Counted from the first letter of the stretch, positions 1 to 9,940 are shown. The stretch: DNA of 64,000 nt from Niastella sp. OAS944 (GCA_024809215.1 JANUBW010000003.1:186001-250000); one strand, 5' to 3'. The notes: a model not told the origin generated them from the sequence alone. Made by a program: numbers and translations.

Positions 1-894
1 TGTAAGCGTTATCAACAAGGTAACCGCTACCAGTTGCAGGGTAGAAGCGAATATTAACTTTTTTAGAAAAGGTTTTTTGATCAGGATCCGCGAAAGTGTG
101 CCGCCCGTCATTACCGAAAGACCACTAAACAATGCCGCATAACCGGTAGTTGTTGCCGACAAATGCAATTTCTGCTCAATCAGGAACGGACTGGCCATTC
201 CATAAAACAGGATCATAGCATAGGCTAAACCAAGAATGACCATGCCAGCGGTAAAGTCGGGCGTTTTTACCATTTTGCCATAAGTATCGAGCACATTTTT
301 TATACTGAACGGCTGCACCTGTTTTTGTGATTCGCCGCCTATAAGCACTTCAATAATAAAAAACGCGAAACTAAAAATACCCAGGAAGATGAAGTTCGAT
401 TTCCAGCCCCAGGTTGTTTGAAAAAAGCCACCCAGGAAAGGCGCCACGATAGGCCCTATTGCCCAGATAACAGAAAACAAACTGGTATACTTTTTCAGTT
501 GATCGCCACTATATACATCAACAAAGAACGACCGTTTGCTGACGATAATTACGGCCACCGTAAAGCCCTGTATAATACGCATCAGGTAAATGAACTGGAT
601 GCTTTCGGTAAAGGCAATGGCAAAACTGCTTGCGCTGAAGACCAGCATCGAGATCATGGTTGGCCAGTAACGGCCATAACTATCGAGCAGGCCGCCCACA
701 ATCAATTGTGAAACGCCATAGCTAATAATAAACAGCGAAAGTGTTAATTGAATGGCTGCAGGTGTAGTGTGCAGCTGTGTAGCCATATCGGGCAGTGATG
801 GTATATAAACATCCATTGCAAAGCCCGACAGGGGAATTAAACCCAGTGCGACCCAGGTATTTGCTTGTATCCGTGATGGTGTAATGTTCCTCAT
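1..894 (-). CDS. MFS multidrug exporter, Bcr/CflA type (3' end outside window)
   Basis: Reading the minus strand from an ATG at 894 gives an uninterrupted frame to the window edge, so the C-terminus is missing. The translation starts MRNITPSRIQANTW and shows hydrophobic helices with the pattern FAMDVYIPSLPDMA in the first helix, the signature of the Bcr/CflA (DHA1) drug-resistance branch of the major facilitator superfamily, and a loop GGLLDSYGRY matching MFS motif A. About 298 of the usual ~400 residues are present. It would export small toxic compounds by proton antiport in the inner membrane. An AraC regulator lies 85 bp upstream on the same strand and may control it (inference). The substrate cannot be read from the sequence. 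Confidence 0.88.
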   Translation of the reverse strand, partial: MRNITPSRIQANTWVALGLIPLSGFAMDVYIPSLPDMATQLHTTPAAIQLTLSLFIISYGVSQLIVGGLLDSYGRYWPTMISMLVFSASSFAIAFTESIQFIYLMRIIQGFTVAVIIVSKRSFFVDVYSGDQLKKYTSLFSVIWAIGPIVAPFLGGFFQTTWGWKSNFIFLGIFSFAFFIIEVLIGGESQKQVQPFSIKNVLDTYGKMVKTPDFTAGMVILGLAYAMILFYGMASPFLIEQKLHLSATTTGYAALFSGLSVMTGGTLSRILIKKPFLKKLIFASTLQLVAVTLLITLT

Positions 895-978
895 GTTAGT
901 ACCTTTTAATTGATGATGTAAAGGTATATCACATGGCCACCCCGGTAATTATACCATTCAAAGGGATGGTTATACAAA

Positions 979-1926
979 TCAAAGACTGGCCGGAATTGCA
1001 ATATTTTGCTGCCTGAATTCCATGGGCGCCACCGAAGCGAACTGTTTAAAGTATTTATTGAAGTGCGAAGGGTATTCAAAACCAAGCGCATAGGCTATTT
1101 CGGCAATATTCCAGTTGGTATTGCGTAGTAAGGCCTTGGCCTCGCTCACGATGCGTTCATGAATGATAGTGCGGGTTGATTTGCCGGAATACTTTTTCAC
1201 CACACTGTTCAAGTGGTTCACATGCACATGCAGCTGATCGGCAAAATGCGCCGGTGTTAATAATTTTAACGAATTCTCGGGCGAATCAACAGGAAACTGT
1301 TGATTCAACAATGTATAAAAAGCATTCACCAGGCGGTCGCGCACGGCACCGTTTTGTGCAAGCTGATTTTGCTGTAACCTTACTCCTTCATGTATTACCA
1401 GTTGCAAAATATTCCTGATCATATCCCATTTGTAGGAGTAATCAGACTCCTGCATCCGTTGCATTTCACCAAAGTACATATGAAGCCGGTCGCGCTCTTC
1501 CTCAGTAAGATTTACAATAGGGAATACGGAGGGGTTGAACAATGGACTGGCATATTGCACATCGGAAGGAATAGCGCTTTCTATAAACTGTTTATTGAAT
1601 ATTACGCCGTACCGGTTGGCATGGATATATGTCAACTCTATGGAGGCAGGTACCGATGGATTGGTGAAAATAAGGCAGGGTGGGTGCAATTGAATTTCCT
1701 GCTCGTCGTATATCAGCGTGCCTTTTCCTTTGCCGGTGGCATTGCTGAGGCATATTTTATAATAATCCCTTCTGTTAAAAGGCGTTTTTCCGGTTCGGCA
1801 GGTAATATACCTTATGTTGAAGTGGCTGCCGCCGCTAACCACAGGTAACTGGTCTTTAGGCACTGCCAGCCCAGTTCTATCGTAATACTCCTGCAAACTT
1901 TCGGTGGGGATCCTTTTATCCATCAT
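979..1926 (-). CDS. AraC family transcriptional regulator
   Basis: 315 residues. The C-terminal ~95 residues form the double helix-turn-helix of AraC/XylS regulators, with the recognisable second HTH core 'NIAEIAYALGFEYPSHFNKYFK'-like pattern (I-A-x-x-x-G-F-x-x-x-S-x-F-x-x-x-F). The N-terminal ~200 residues resemble the cupin-like ligand-binding half found in this family. Two adjacent ATG codons (1926 and 1923) are equally plausible starts. It lies directly upstream of, and on the same strand as, the MFS exporter, so it may regulate that gene and its own expression; this is inferred from position only. Confidence 0.9.
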   Translation of the reverse strand: MMDKRIPTESLQEYYDRTGLAVPKDQLPVVSGGSHFNIRYITCRTGKTPFNRRDYYKICLSNATGKGKGTLIYDEQEIQLHPPCLIFTNPSVPASIELTYIHANRYGVIFNKQFIESAIPSDVQYASPLFNPSVFPIVNLTEEERDRLHMYFGEMQRMQESDYSYKWDMIRNILQLVIHEGVRLQQNQLAQNGAVRDRLVNAFYTLLNQQFPVDSPENSLKLLTPAHFADQLHVHVNHLNSVVKKYSGKSTRTIIHERIVSEAKALLRNTNWNIAEIAYALGFEYPSHFNKYFKQFASVAPMEFRQQNIAIPASL

Positions 1927-1998
1927 AGTATTACATTTGAAATAGGTAAAAAGTTGGTCTTATATAATTCAAATGTACTAATAAACAGTTCAGAAATG

Positions 1999-2033
1999 AA
2001 AATGTGCCACACCTTCGAGGTGGGGCACATTTT
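1999..2033. terminator. Intrinsic terminator hairpin with TTCG loop
   Basis: AAAATGTGCC (1999-2008) pairs with GGCACATTTT (2024-2033); an inner CACC/GGTG stem closes a TTCG-type loop. It lies just past the end of the minus-strand gene at 2055 and before the AraC gene start. The flanking A and T runs allow termination on either strand. Confidence 0.75.
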
Positions 2034-2054
2034 ACGGTACTGTAGAACAACTTG

Positions 2055-2708
2055 TTACACAGTGTATTGTCTTACATTCAGGTTTCCTGCTTTATTCGAT
2101 TTCTCTATTATTCTATGAAAGATTTTATTATGCTGCATAACCTTCATGAACAGATTTATTTCATACTCATCGAGGTGTTCATCACGAAAGCCAACAGCGG
2201 TTTTTTTCGAAATATCCAACAGGCGGCCAATACGCGAAACCATGCTCAGAATATTTCTTTTTTGTTCGAGCTTGGTAAGGGTAGTTAAAGGAATTTCACC
2301 TACATGGCCCAACAGGTTCTTGTACTGAATAGAAGTATCGGTTAACGTAGCCATATAGCGGGTATTAAAAAGCGTATACGCCCACAGTAATAACAGCCCA
2401 AGAACAATGGAAATCAGGAAGAAGGAGGAGTGACGGTAAAGAGTGATCGCTATAAGTACTGGATAAGCTACAAGGATAATTTTAAAAACAATTGGTTTTA
2501 CTTTATGTGCCAGCTTTAAAAAAGCCAGGTAAAAAAGGCCGGCGGTAATTATTGCAAAAACGACCTTTATCGGGTAATATAAATTCCAGTTATCTCTAAC
2601 TGCAGGAATATAATATAACCATATAGACAAAACACCTTCTAAAAACCACGAGGGTATCAACAAAATTAAAAAGGGCAAAACGTAAGTGACGTTACTGGTA
2701 ATTTTCAT
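2055..2708 (-). CDS. Membrane protein of unknown function with C-terminal cytosolic domain
   Basis: A 217-residue protein if started at the ATG at 2708; an upstream in-frame ATG at 2768 would add 20 residues but abuts the preceding gene's stop, so the shorter form is preferred. Four or so hydrophobic segments occupy the first ~130 residues (for example VLPFLILLIPSWFLEGV and SSFFLISIVLGLLLLW), followed by a charged ~85-residue tail that resembles the PH-like domain of small Bacteroidota membrane proteins (STM3941-like). It follows a lipoprotein gene in the same direction and could be co-transcribed with it. No function is recognised. Confidence 0.7.
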   Translation of the reverse strand: MKITSNVTYVLPFLILLIPSWFLEGVLSIWLYYIPAVRDNWNLYYPIKVVFAIITAGLFYLAFLKLAHKVKPIVFKIILVAYPVLIAITLYRHSSFFLISIVLGLLLLWAYTLFNTRYMATLTDTSIQYKNLLGHVGEIPLTTLTKLEQKRNILSMVSRIGRLLDISKKTAVGFRDEHLDEYEINLFMKVMQHNKIFHRIIEKSNKAGNLNVRQYTV

Positions 2709-2768
2709 ACGATAACAGGTTTTAAATATTGTGGAAAGGCTAACGGGCAAATGCTTCGAAAATTGCAT

Positions 2769-3434
2769 TTACTCCGGAAAAGAAGAAAGGGCCGCCACGC
2801 GATAAGTGCCTGTTGTTATAGAGTAAAGCAGGAAGGTTTTTGCCTCCAGCACTTTTTTACGGTATACGTTTCTTGTATTCTTACTAACCTTCTCCTTAAC
2901 AGTCTCGGGCGTTTCGTCGGCAACACCAATGTCCCAGGCTTCATTGATATACAGTTGGCTTTTTTCAGTCAACTGCAGCTCACTATCTTCAGTGCCTTTA
3001 CCCGCTTTCAAAATGCGATCTCTTTTGGTTTTGTCGACCCGCTGTCCTAAAAAACGTTCATTCCCTACGGCAAAAGAATCAATAATGATCCAGTTAGGCA
3101 TTCCAAGAGTTCCACCCAACAATGGGTGTTGCTTCCCTATAGTGAACTCGATCGGAAATATTACAAATTCTTCTTTTGCGATATTCAGGATGCCATTTTT
3201 GTCAACGTCGAATGTTTGTGGCTTACCGCCATCAATTGAAACGGTGTGCTCGCCACTCCATAGCTTAAGTTTAGCAAAGCGGTCTGTACTTTCTGATTGC
3301 AGGGTCAAGGTGTCGTCGATCTTAACTACGTGCTCTTTACAAAAAGAAGCGTTATAGGCTACTGTGTGTTTGTTTTTACCACAAGAGATCAACAGGCTCA
3401 CCACTACAGGGAGCGCAAGGAAGATTGTTTTCAT
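2769..3434 (-). CDS. Lipoprotein of unknown function
   Basis: 221 residues. The N-terminus MKTIFLALPVVVSLLISCGK carries a lipoprotein signal with lipobox LISC, so Cys18 should be lipidated and the protein anchored in the cell envelope. The body is mixed alpha/beta with two further cysteines or none conserved, and no family signature was recognised. It is followed by the membrane protein gene at 2055-2708 on the same strand with about 60 bp between, which suggests a two-gene envelope operon. Confidence 0.72.
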   Translation of the reverse strand: MKTIFLALPVVVSLLISCGKNKHTVAYNASFCKEHVVKIDDTLTLQSESTDRFAKLKLWSGEHTVSIDGGKPQTFDVDKNGILNIAKEEFVIFPIEFTIGKQHPLLGGTLGMPNWIIIDSFAVGNERFLGQRVDKTKRDRILKAGKGTEDSELQLTEKSQLYINEAWDIGVADETPETVKEKVSKNTRNVYRKKVLEAKTFLLYSITTGTYRVAALSSFPE

Positions 3435-3552
3435 AATAAGGGTACTTGTATTGTGCGTAAAGTAAAAGTTTTCAGTTACTTATCAAAGCGGGTATGGATA
3501 ATTTAATAAACGCGGGCACCGATAATTCACGACAATTACGTCAAAATGGCAA

Positions 3553-3580
3553 TTGGCCCATTCCTACCTGTTTATATTTA
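3553..3580 (+). promoter_or_regulatory. Possible Bacteroidota sigma-ABfr-type promoter of the TonB receptor
   Basis: TTG at 3553-3555 and TATATTTA at 3573-3580 are separated by 17 bp and approximate the TTTG/TAnnTTTG promoter of Bacteroidota. Transcription would begin about 90 bp upstream of the receptor start. The final base of the -7 element is A instead of G, so this is tentative. Confidence 0.35.
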
Positions 3581-3681
3581 CCACATGTAGTTTTTCCGCA
3601 ATTCGAAAGCATTAATTCCTGATCCGGCACAGCCAAACCGAATAAATGGAGCACCTTGCCCCACCCCATAAAATCATGATA

Positions 3682-6003
3682 ATGAACAGGTGTTTTCTAG
3701 TGCTATTTTTCTCATTGATTATCCTACAGTTACAGGCCCAGGTTAAAAGCGGATCGTTGAAAGGTACAGTGCATACAGCAAAAGGAGAAGCGTTGCCCCA
3801 TGCAACTATTTCCATACAAAAAAAGGCTGTCACCATGACCGACTCAACAGGCAAATTCGTAGTAAGCAATATATAAACAGGACGTCAGGAGATCGTTATC
3901 ACGGCAGCCGGCTATTTGGCCAATACGCTTACCGTACATGTGCAGGAAGGAAAAGAAGCCGATATATACATTACCATGGAAGCCGACGGCATTATGAATG
4001 AAGTTGTGGTTACTGCCGGCCGTAAAGTGGAAAGCATAAATGAAGTGCCCTCTTCGGTGACCATTCTGCAGGCAAAACAAATAAAAGAGCAGCTATCGAT
4101 AAACCCAAACATGACATCGATACTTGGTAATACAGTTCCCGGTCTTGGTACTTATACCAATAAGGCCACCAATGCCGGACAAACGCTTCGCGGCCGTGCC
4201 GTGCTGGTACTTATTGATGGAATTCCGCAATCGACCCCACTTATGAATGGCAGCCGCGATATGCGCACCATTGACCCTGCGGTTATAGAGCGTGTTGAGG
4301 TGATAAAAGGCGCTACTTCTATTTACGGAAATGGCTCTGGTGGCGGTATCATCAACTTTATTACAAAAAAACCCGAAGGCGGTAAGGCCATCAGTGGTGA
4401 AACGCAACTAAGCACAGACGGGAATATCGACTACTCAAGCCATACATTAGGCTACCGGGTTTCACAAACCTTATATGGCAACATAAAAAAATTCTCTTAC
4501 GTTGTTAGCGGAATTTACAGTGAGGCCGGCGTACAAAAAGACGCAGATGGAAATGTTATTGCGCAACCCGACGGCCTTGGCGAAACAAAGAACTACAACC
4601 TGTTTGGTAAACTCAGTTACCATATTACCGATAACCAGCAAGTAACCGTTTCGTACAATTTATTCCGCAGCCGCCAGTATGCCGATTATATAAACGTTGC
4701 CGGTAAGTACGGCGTATCGCCTGCCTATGGCGTTGAAGGTGTTGACCCCGGCGAAGCAGCTGGCACACCCCATAACCATAATCTGTATGTTAGCTACCGT
4801 GCCAGCAAACTGCCATTTAACAGCAGCCTTGAACTGGTAGCATACGATCACCATTTTCAATCGCTGAACCGGTATGTTGAAAAATCAACTGCCTGGTATG
4901 GCCCCGGTCAAACCTATATTGAAAGCTGGAAAAGAGGTGTACGCCTTAACCTGAACACCCCCTGGAAATGGAAGTTCCTTTCAGGTGATGTTACCTATGG
5001 TATGGATGTGTTAAAAGACCGTACCAACCAAACGTTGACCGATGGCCGCGTGTACATCCCCGACATGAAAATGATGAACTATGCGCCATTTGCCCAGGTT
5101 AAAATAGATTATAAAGATTTTGTTATTAAAGGCGGAGTGAGGTATGAAGATGCTAATATTGAAGTACCTGATTTCACTACCATTTCAAAAAATGCCGATG
5201 GCTCAGGCGGCAAGTTTGTACAGGGCGGCACCCTTCACTTTAACGCCACCATGTTCAATGCGGGCATACGCTATACACGCACGCCCTACTTTAACCCATT
5301 TGTAAGCTTCGGGCAGGCGTTTGGGTTGAATGAACTTGGCCGCGTTTTACGCAGTGCTACCCAAAGTTCACTTGACCAAATAACAACAGACCCTGTTATC
5401 ATCAATAACTACGAAGCCGGTTTCAGCAGCCAGGTTGGACCTGTAAGTGTAACCGCAGCTTATTTTATCAATACCTCAAAACTGGGCGCCAACCTGGTTG
5501 AGCAAAATGGCATCTTTGTAACACAGCGTGAGCCTGAAAGAGTAGAAGGTTATGAAGTTGCAGCAGAAGCACAGATCGTTAAGGGCCTGCGTGCCGGTGG
5601 TACCGTTTCGTATGTTGAAGGAAAATCAGAAAAAGAAGACGGCAGCAAAGTATATATGAACGGCGAACGCATTATGCCGCTGAAAGCAACCGGCTTTATC
5701 AGCTATAGCCCTGTTTCGGCTTTGAACCTGCAGCTGTCTACCATTCACACCGGCAGCCGCCATCGCTTTGAGCCCAGAAGCACAGGTGTATATGGACTTA
5801 GCGAAGGCCCCGTTAAACCGGTAACTTATTTCAACTTTAATGGTGGTTATAAGATCAACCAATCATTTAACGTGGCGTTGGGTATTGAGAACGTATTTAA
5901 CCAATCGTATTACCCGGCCAGAAGCCAGTACCGTGTGCAGGATGCAGAGTATGTGCAGGGCAACGGCGCACACTTTACGCTGAGCCTGGGGTATAAATTT
6001 TAA
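3682..6003 (+). pseudogene. TonB-dependent siderophore-type receptor interrupted by an in-frame TAA
   Basis: Two open stretches, ending at 3876 and resuming through 6003, lie in the same reading frame and are separated only by one TAA at 3874-3876. Read through, they form one receptor: signal peptide from MNRCFLVLFF, a carboxypeptidase-regulatory-like beta-sandwich (GTVHTAKGEALPHATISI), then the plug domain (NEVVVTAG, RVEVIKGATSIYGNGSGGGI) and a beta-barrel ending in the aromatic LSLGYKF. The barrel resembles ferric-siderophore (aerobactin-type) receptors. The site reads ATA TAA ACA GGA, where AAA to TAA would be a single change. The downstream part alone (ATG 3916, 695 residues) lacks a signal peptide, so it could not be exported. 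Either a pseudogene, a sequencing error, or readthrough. A bidirectional terminator follows at 6118. Confidence 0.85.
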
Positions 6004-6004
6004 A

Positions 6005-6112
6005 CAGTTTCCAGTTCCCGGTTCCCAGGCCTTATGTGCAGCCTGCCGATAAGAAATCGGGTGCTCCGAAATTCGGGTTTCCCGGTAACAGGTAACTGGT
6101 AACCGGTAACTT
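6005..6112. repeat. REP-like dispersed element, copy 1
   Basis: About 108 bp built from terminal blocks rich in GTAACCGGTAACTT and AGTTCCCGGTT plus an inner short hairpin (CCGATAAGAAATCGG). A second copy in opposite orientation lies at 13682-13788; both share AGGCCTT, a central CCGA...TCGG hairpin and the terminal CCGGTAACTT. Both sit immediately after a stop codon. This looks like a non-coding dispersed repeat family. Confidence 0.65.
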
Positions 6113-6117
6113 ATTTC

Positions 6118-6153
6118 AAAACCCGCATAGGACCAGATCTTATGCGGGTTTTT
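6118..6153. terminator. Bidirectional intrinsic terminator
   Basis: AAAACCCGCATA (6118-6129) pairs perfectly with TATGCGGGTTTT (6141-6152), with A and T runs on both sides. It serves the convergent TonB receptor gene and the SnoaL-like gene. Confidence 0.85.
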
Positions 6154-6156
6154 AGT

Positions 6157-6537
6157 TTAATAAAAGAATTGCTCCAATACTATTTGCCCATCTTTTACTT
6201 CATACAACATGATCTCGTTTATTTGAATTCTACCATGCAGCTGCGTTGTAATATCCATTTCTCTTGTTACCGCAAAATGATTCCCTGTAACAATTGGTTC
6301 TGATGTATAAGCGCTGTGCAACCCTGTAATTTGTTTTACAAAGTCTTCGCCCTTTTTACGAACCGCCGCTTTACCTTCTGCATACCCCATATAGGGCGAG
6401 CCGGGCGGATCGACACTCTTAACATTATCTGCAAAGAACTCCGCTTGTATCTCGAACCATTTTTCCTGTTGTGCCAACTCGTTGAACCGCGCCGCCACTT
6501 GTTGCGTGGTCAGTACATTGGTTTGTTCTTTTATCAT
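6157..6537 (-). CDS. SnoaL-like / NTF2-fold protein
   Basis: 126 residues, the usual size of a single NTF2-like alpha+beta barrel. The N-terminal helix (TQQVAARFNELAQQEKWFEIQAEFF) followed by DNVKSVDPPG and a C-terminal strand pair ending in GQIVLEQFFY match the layout of SnoaL-like proteins. These bind or transform small hydrophobic molecules, but the family is functionally mixed and no catalytic residues can be assigned here. Single-gene unit ending at the shared terminator at 6118. Confidence 0.8.
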   Translation of the reverse strand: MIKEQTNVLTTQQVAARFNELAQQEKWFEIQAEFFADNVKSVDPPGSPYMGYAEGKAAVRKKGEDFVKQITGLHSAYTSEPIVTGNHFAVTREMDITTQLHGRIQINEIMLYEVKDGQIVLEQFFY

Positions 6538-6627
6538 TGTTGTAATTTTTATACAACAAATGTATTGTCAATATACAGTTTGCCCCTGGTGTGATATGGA
6601 CTTTAACCAAGGGGGATTTAGACAAAA

Positions 6628-6677
6628 TGGTGAGTGGTGAGTGGTGAGTGGTGTGGTGAATGGTGAGTGGTGAGTGG
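6628..6677. repeat. GGTGAGT heptamer tandem repeat, imperfect
   Basis: Around seven units of a TGGTGAG heptamer, interrupted once by TGTGGTGAA, in the spacer between the SnoaL-like gene and the sulfatase. It lies about 50 bp from a second heptamer array with a different unit. Confidence 0.85.
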
Positions 6678-6725
6678 GCTCGCGAACATTAAGCCTAATA
6701 TACTATCTTGCGCCGCCCGAATTTT

Positions 6726-6824
<99 letters not shown>

Positions 6825-7006
6825 CTGCTCGTTATTCCACAGTAGCCTTACATATAAAAGCAACAGCCGCCTCCAAATCAGGCACCTGCTTCACATGGAA
6901 CTCCTCACCAAAAAACATCAACATTCCCTAACGTGGTAACGATTGCATGACACCTTTCGATACTATCAACAATACTTATATTGCATTACCGCTTATTTTT
7001 TTAATG

Positions 7007-8371
7007 ATGAAAAACATAAAAGCAATAACTGTTTTAGCCGCAACACTTTTTAGCGTAACACTACAGGCGCAGGAACGCCCCAATATCATTTTCGTTTTAA
7101 CCGACGATATGGGTTATTCTGACCTTAGCACTTATGGTAACCCGGTCATTCAAACCCCGTTTCTCGATTCGGTGGCAGCTAAGGGAATAAAGGCCACCAA
7201 CTATGTTGTGTCAAGCCCCTCGTGCACACCTTCGAGGGCATCATTACTTACCGGCCGTTATGCTTCGCGGTATAATTTACCCTCACCGCTGGCGCCCGGT
7301 TCACCATTAGGTTTAGCCGATGATGAGGTTACCATTGCCGAAATGCTGAAGAAAGTGGGCTATAACACTTCTATGGTTGGCAAATGGCATTTGGGCGATA
7401 AACAGGATTATCATTATCCAACAGCGCAGGGCTTCGATTCTTATTACGGTTTGCTGTATAGCCATGACTATCGTTTTCCTTATGTGAAAACCGATACCAC
7501 CATCAGGATCTATCGCAACCGTACACCGGAAGTAGATCAGCCCGAAGATTCATCGCTTACTTACCTGTATACTAAAGAAGCTATTTCTTATATCGACAAA
7601 CAGAAAAAAGGCACACCCTTCTTTCTTTACCTCTCTTACAACCTGCCGCACTTACCAGTTGCCAGGGCAGCCGCTGCCAGCTATTTAAAAGGTCACCAGG
7701 ATGGCGGCCCATTAGGCGCTGTTGTTGAAGAACTTGATGCCAGCCTTGCCCGGGTTTTTGAAAAATTAAAAGATAAGAAGCTGCTTGATAATACCATCTT
7801 TATGTTCTCAAGCGATAATGGTCCCTGGATAGAGTTCCCCGGCCGCATGGAGCAAGACGGTGTAACCAAACCCTGGCATGCAGGCACAGCCGGTGTCTTC
7901 AGAGGGTCGAAAGGACAATCTTATGAAGGCGGTATCCGTGAACCGTTTATTTTTTACTGGAAGGGACATACGCCAACCGGTTTAACCTTAACAAACCCCA
8001 TCAGCAACCTTGATATTCTGCCCACACTGGCGCGTATTACCAATGCGCCAGTGCCACAACAACGTACGTTAGACGGACAGGATATCACCGACCTGTTAAC
8101 AGGCAAGGCCGATCCTAAACATTATGAGCACCGCCCCATTTATATTGTAAACAATGGTAAACTGGAAGCCGTAAGACAGGGCGCCTGGAAGTACCGCGAG
8201 GTTCCGGCAGGTGTAAATCACATTTCCACCAAACAAAACCCTGAAGCAAAAGAGCTGTTCAATATAAACTACGATCCTTCGGAACGCACCAATGTGATTG
8301 AAGAATACCCGGAAAAGGCAAAAGAACTGAAAGCCCTGTATGATGGGTTTAGCGGGTATAAGAAGAACTAG
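7007..8371 (+). CDS. Secreted type I sulfatase (arylsulfatase family)
   Basis: 454 residues from the ATG at 7007, which is chosen over an upstream ATG at 6947 because it starts a clean signal peptide ([22 protein letters not shown]). The mature protein opens with [16 protein letters not shown], carrying the metal-binding aspartates, then [13 protein letters not shown], where the Cys of C-x-P-S-R (about residue 73) would be converted to formylglycine. GKWHLG and SSDNGP are further sulfatase signatures. It should hydrolyse sulfate esters, probably from glycans, in the periplasm or outside the cell. No sulfatase-maturating enzyme is in this window. Confidence 0.95.
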   Translation: MKNIKAITVLAATLFSVTLQAQERPNIIFVLTDDMGYSDLSTYGNPVIQTPFLDSVAAKGIKATNYVVSSPSCTPSRASLLTGRYASRYNLPSPLAPGSPLGLADDEVTIAEMLKKVGYNTSMVGKWHLGDKQDYHYPTAQGFDSYYGLLYSHDYRFPYVKTDTTIRIYRNRTPEVDQPEDSSLTYLYTKEAISYIDKQKKGTPFFLYLSYNLPHLPVARAAAASYLKGHQDGGPLGAVVEELDASLARVFEKLKDKKLLDNTIFMFSSDNGPWIEFPGRMEQDGVTKPWHAGTAGVFRGSKGQSYEGGIREPFIFYWKGHTPTGLTLTNPISNLDILPTLARITNAPVPQQRTLDGQDITDLLTGKADPKHYEHRPIYIVNNGKLEAVRQGAWKYREVPAGVNHISTKQNPEAKELFNINYDPSERTNVIEEYPEKAKELKALYDGFSGYKKN

Positions 8372-8527
8372 AGATCTTCGTAAGTGGATTCCGGCGAGAT
8401 CAGCGTATAATAGAACAGTTTTTTTGAATCAACGATCAATGTTTTCATTGGGATTGAATTAAGCATTCTTAGATTAGGCGGTTACCTCTTCAAGAGGTGC
8501 TCGCTTTGAGTTTCAAAATAAAAGGCC

Positions 8528-8562
8528 AAGGTGGGCCGCCCGCCAAGGGCGACCCACCTTTG
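8528..8562. terminator. Intrinsic terminator between convergent genes
   Basis: AAGGTGGGCCGCCC (8528-8541) pairs with GGGCGACCCACCTT (8547-8560) with one G-T pair. It lies between the sulfatase and the short-chain dehydrogenase gene ends, with T-rich sequence on the minus-strand side. Confidence 0.75.
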
Positions 8563-8566
8563 TCAT

Positions 8567-9283
8567 TTATGGATTGGTTGAAAAAATACTCGCTTCTTTT
8601 ACAAACACTCTTCTATTGAGTTTCAATTGCGCAATAATAAGCTCAGCAAAGTCTTCTGGGTGCATCACTCTTTCAGGATCACCGGTAACCAGGTTAGCGC
8701 TATTAGCCAGGTCGGTAACAACGGTGCTGGGCGCCAGTGCGGTTACCCGAATATTGTGTTTTCTTACTTCCTGCATAAGGCTTTCACTTAAACCAAATAC
8801 AGCAAATTTCGACGCCGCATAAGCGCTGGTAACAGCACTGCCGGTTTTGCCGGCTGTAGAAGAAATATTTACAATGTCGCCGGTTTTACGTTCAATCATT
8901 TGCGGCAGTACAGCGCGTGTAGTATAATAAACGCCAAACACATTTACTTTTATCTGTTGCTCCCACACTTCGGGTTCCAGCGCCAGAAAATTACCAAACG
9001 TAGCCGTACCTGCGTTATTGATAAGGATATCAACATTCCCCAGTTCTTTATTCAGTTTTTCAACGGCCGCTTCCACCCCGGCACGGTTACTAACATCGGC
9101 CGTAGCAAAAGCACTTTTCACACCCAGTTTACTAACCTCATCGGCAACTGCTTTTACATCTTTCTCCGTTCTGGCTATTAACCCAACGTTCACACCTTCG
9201 TTTGCCAGGGCAATGGCAATAGCTTTTCCAATTCCTTTCCCGGCGCCTGTAACCAACGCCACTTTACCTTTTAAACTTTCCAT
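8567..9283 (-). CDS. Short-chain dehydrogenase/reductase (3-ketoacyl-ACP-reductase-like)
   Basis: 238 residues, typical for a classical SDR. The Rossmann motif TGAGKGIG lies at residues 12-19, NNAG at 89-92, the catalytic Ser at 141-142, and the YxxxK pair at Tyr155/Lys159. Closest in style to Bacteroidota '3-ketoacyl-ACP reductase' proteins, NAD(P)H dependent, acting in the cytosol. No fatty-acid genes are nearby, so the substrate is unknown and a role in primary fatty-acid synthesis should not be assumed. Confidence 0.93.
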   Translation of the reverse strand: MESLKGKVALVTGAGKGIGKAIAIALANEGVNVGLIARTEKDVKAVADEVSKLGVKSAFATADVSNRAGVEAAVEKLNKELGNVDILINNAGTATFGNFLALEPEVWEQQIKVNVFGVYYTTRAVLPQMIERKTGDIVNISSTAGKTGSAVTSAYAASKFAVFGLSESLMQEVRKHNIRVTALAPSTVVTDLANSANLVTGDPERVMHPEDFAELIIAQLKLNRRVFVKEASIFSTNP

Positions 9284-9390
9284 ATACTTAATTTAGAATA
9301 CAAAAATGCAGAAGTTATTTTATGACCTGCCCCGGCCCCGGCATTATTTTTTTATAAATGATTACATTAGCTTACTTTAAATAACATTAT

Positions 9391-9609
9391 ATGAGCCAGG
9401 CGTTTGTAAAAGAGGAAGATGCACAGTGGCTGCACGACCTGCCACCCACCTTACCTGCACTGATCAATTATTTAACCCGCGACAACAATGGCGTGCGGGT
9501 GTATGAAACAAAGACAAGTTTTAGAAAAGATGGAAAGGAACTGCACCATATGAGCAATGGGCTTAATTATTTTGTAAATGATGAAAGCCAGTGGACAATT
9601 GAATGGTAA
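9391..9609 (+). CDS. Small conserved hypothetical protein
   Basis: 72 residues, starting MSQAFVKEEDAQWLHDLPPT. The sequence has a compact mixed composition with several aromatic residues, ends in DESQWTIEW, and looks like a small conserved soluble protein of Bacteroidota. No catalytic motif or localisation signal is visible. It stands alone, preceded by an AT-rich stretch containing TTACTTTA, a weak match to a -7 element. Confidence 0.7.
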   Translation: MSQAFVKEEDAQWLHDLPPTLPALINYLTRDNNGVRVYETKTSFRKDGKELHHMSNGLNYFVNDESQWTIEW

Positions 9610-9669
9610 AATAATTAAGCAACACTACCAGTTTTAATTTTATAGCAGCACTATTTTAAAGCAGGAAAC

Positions 9670-9905
9670 TTTCTCATGAAAAAAGTCCTTTTTTCATGAA
9701 ATATTGGTTGTTAATTAAATTAAATGATCTGTTCTCATGAAAACAGGTATCATTTTCATGAGAATTTTTGTTTCTTTTGAATGCAAAAGCTTTTTTTCAT
9801 GAAAACAAGTATTGTTTTCATGAAAAATCCCAATTCTATTAAAAAGAAAAGGCTTTTTTCATGAAAAAAAGCCTTTCGATTTTAAAAGTGCGTCTATTTT
9901 CGTGA
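9670..9905. repeat. Helically phased array of TTTTCATGAAAA palindromes
   Basis: Eight CATG- or CGTG-centred palindromes of the form TTTTCATGAAAA occur with centres at about 9676, 9696, 9737, 9758, 9799, 9820, 9861 and 9902, spacings of 20, 41, 21, 41, 21, 41 and 41 bp. Neighbouring palindromes pair with each other as larger hairpins: TCATGAAAAAAG/CTTTTTTCATGA, TTCTCATGAAAA/TTTTCATGAGAA, and a 16-bp arm pair around GTA at about 9793-9827. The array repeats with a ~62-bp period between two convergent genes. The hairpin at 9848-9876 could terminate the minus-strand or plus-strand gene. Confidence 0.85.
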
Positions 9906-9940
9906 AAATAATGCATCCTTCACTGTTATCAGTTATCAAC

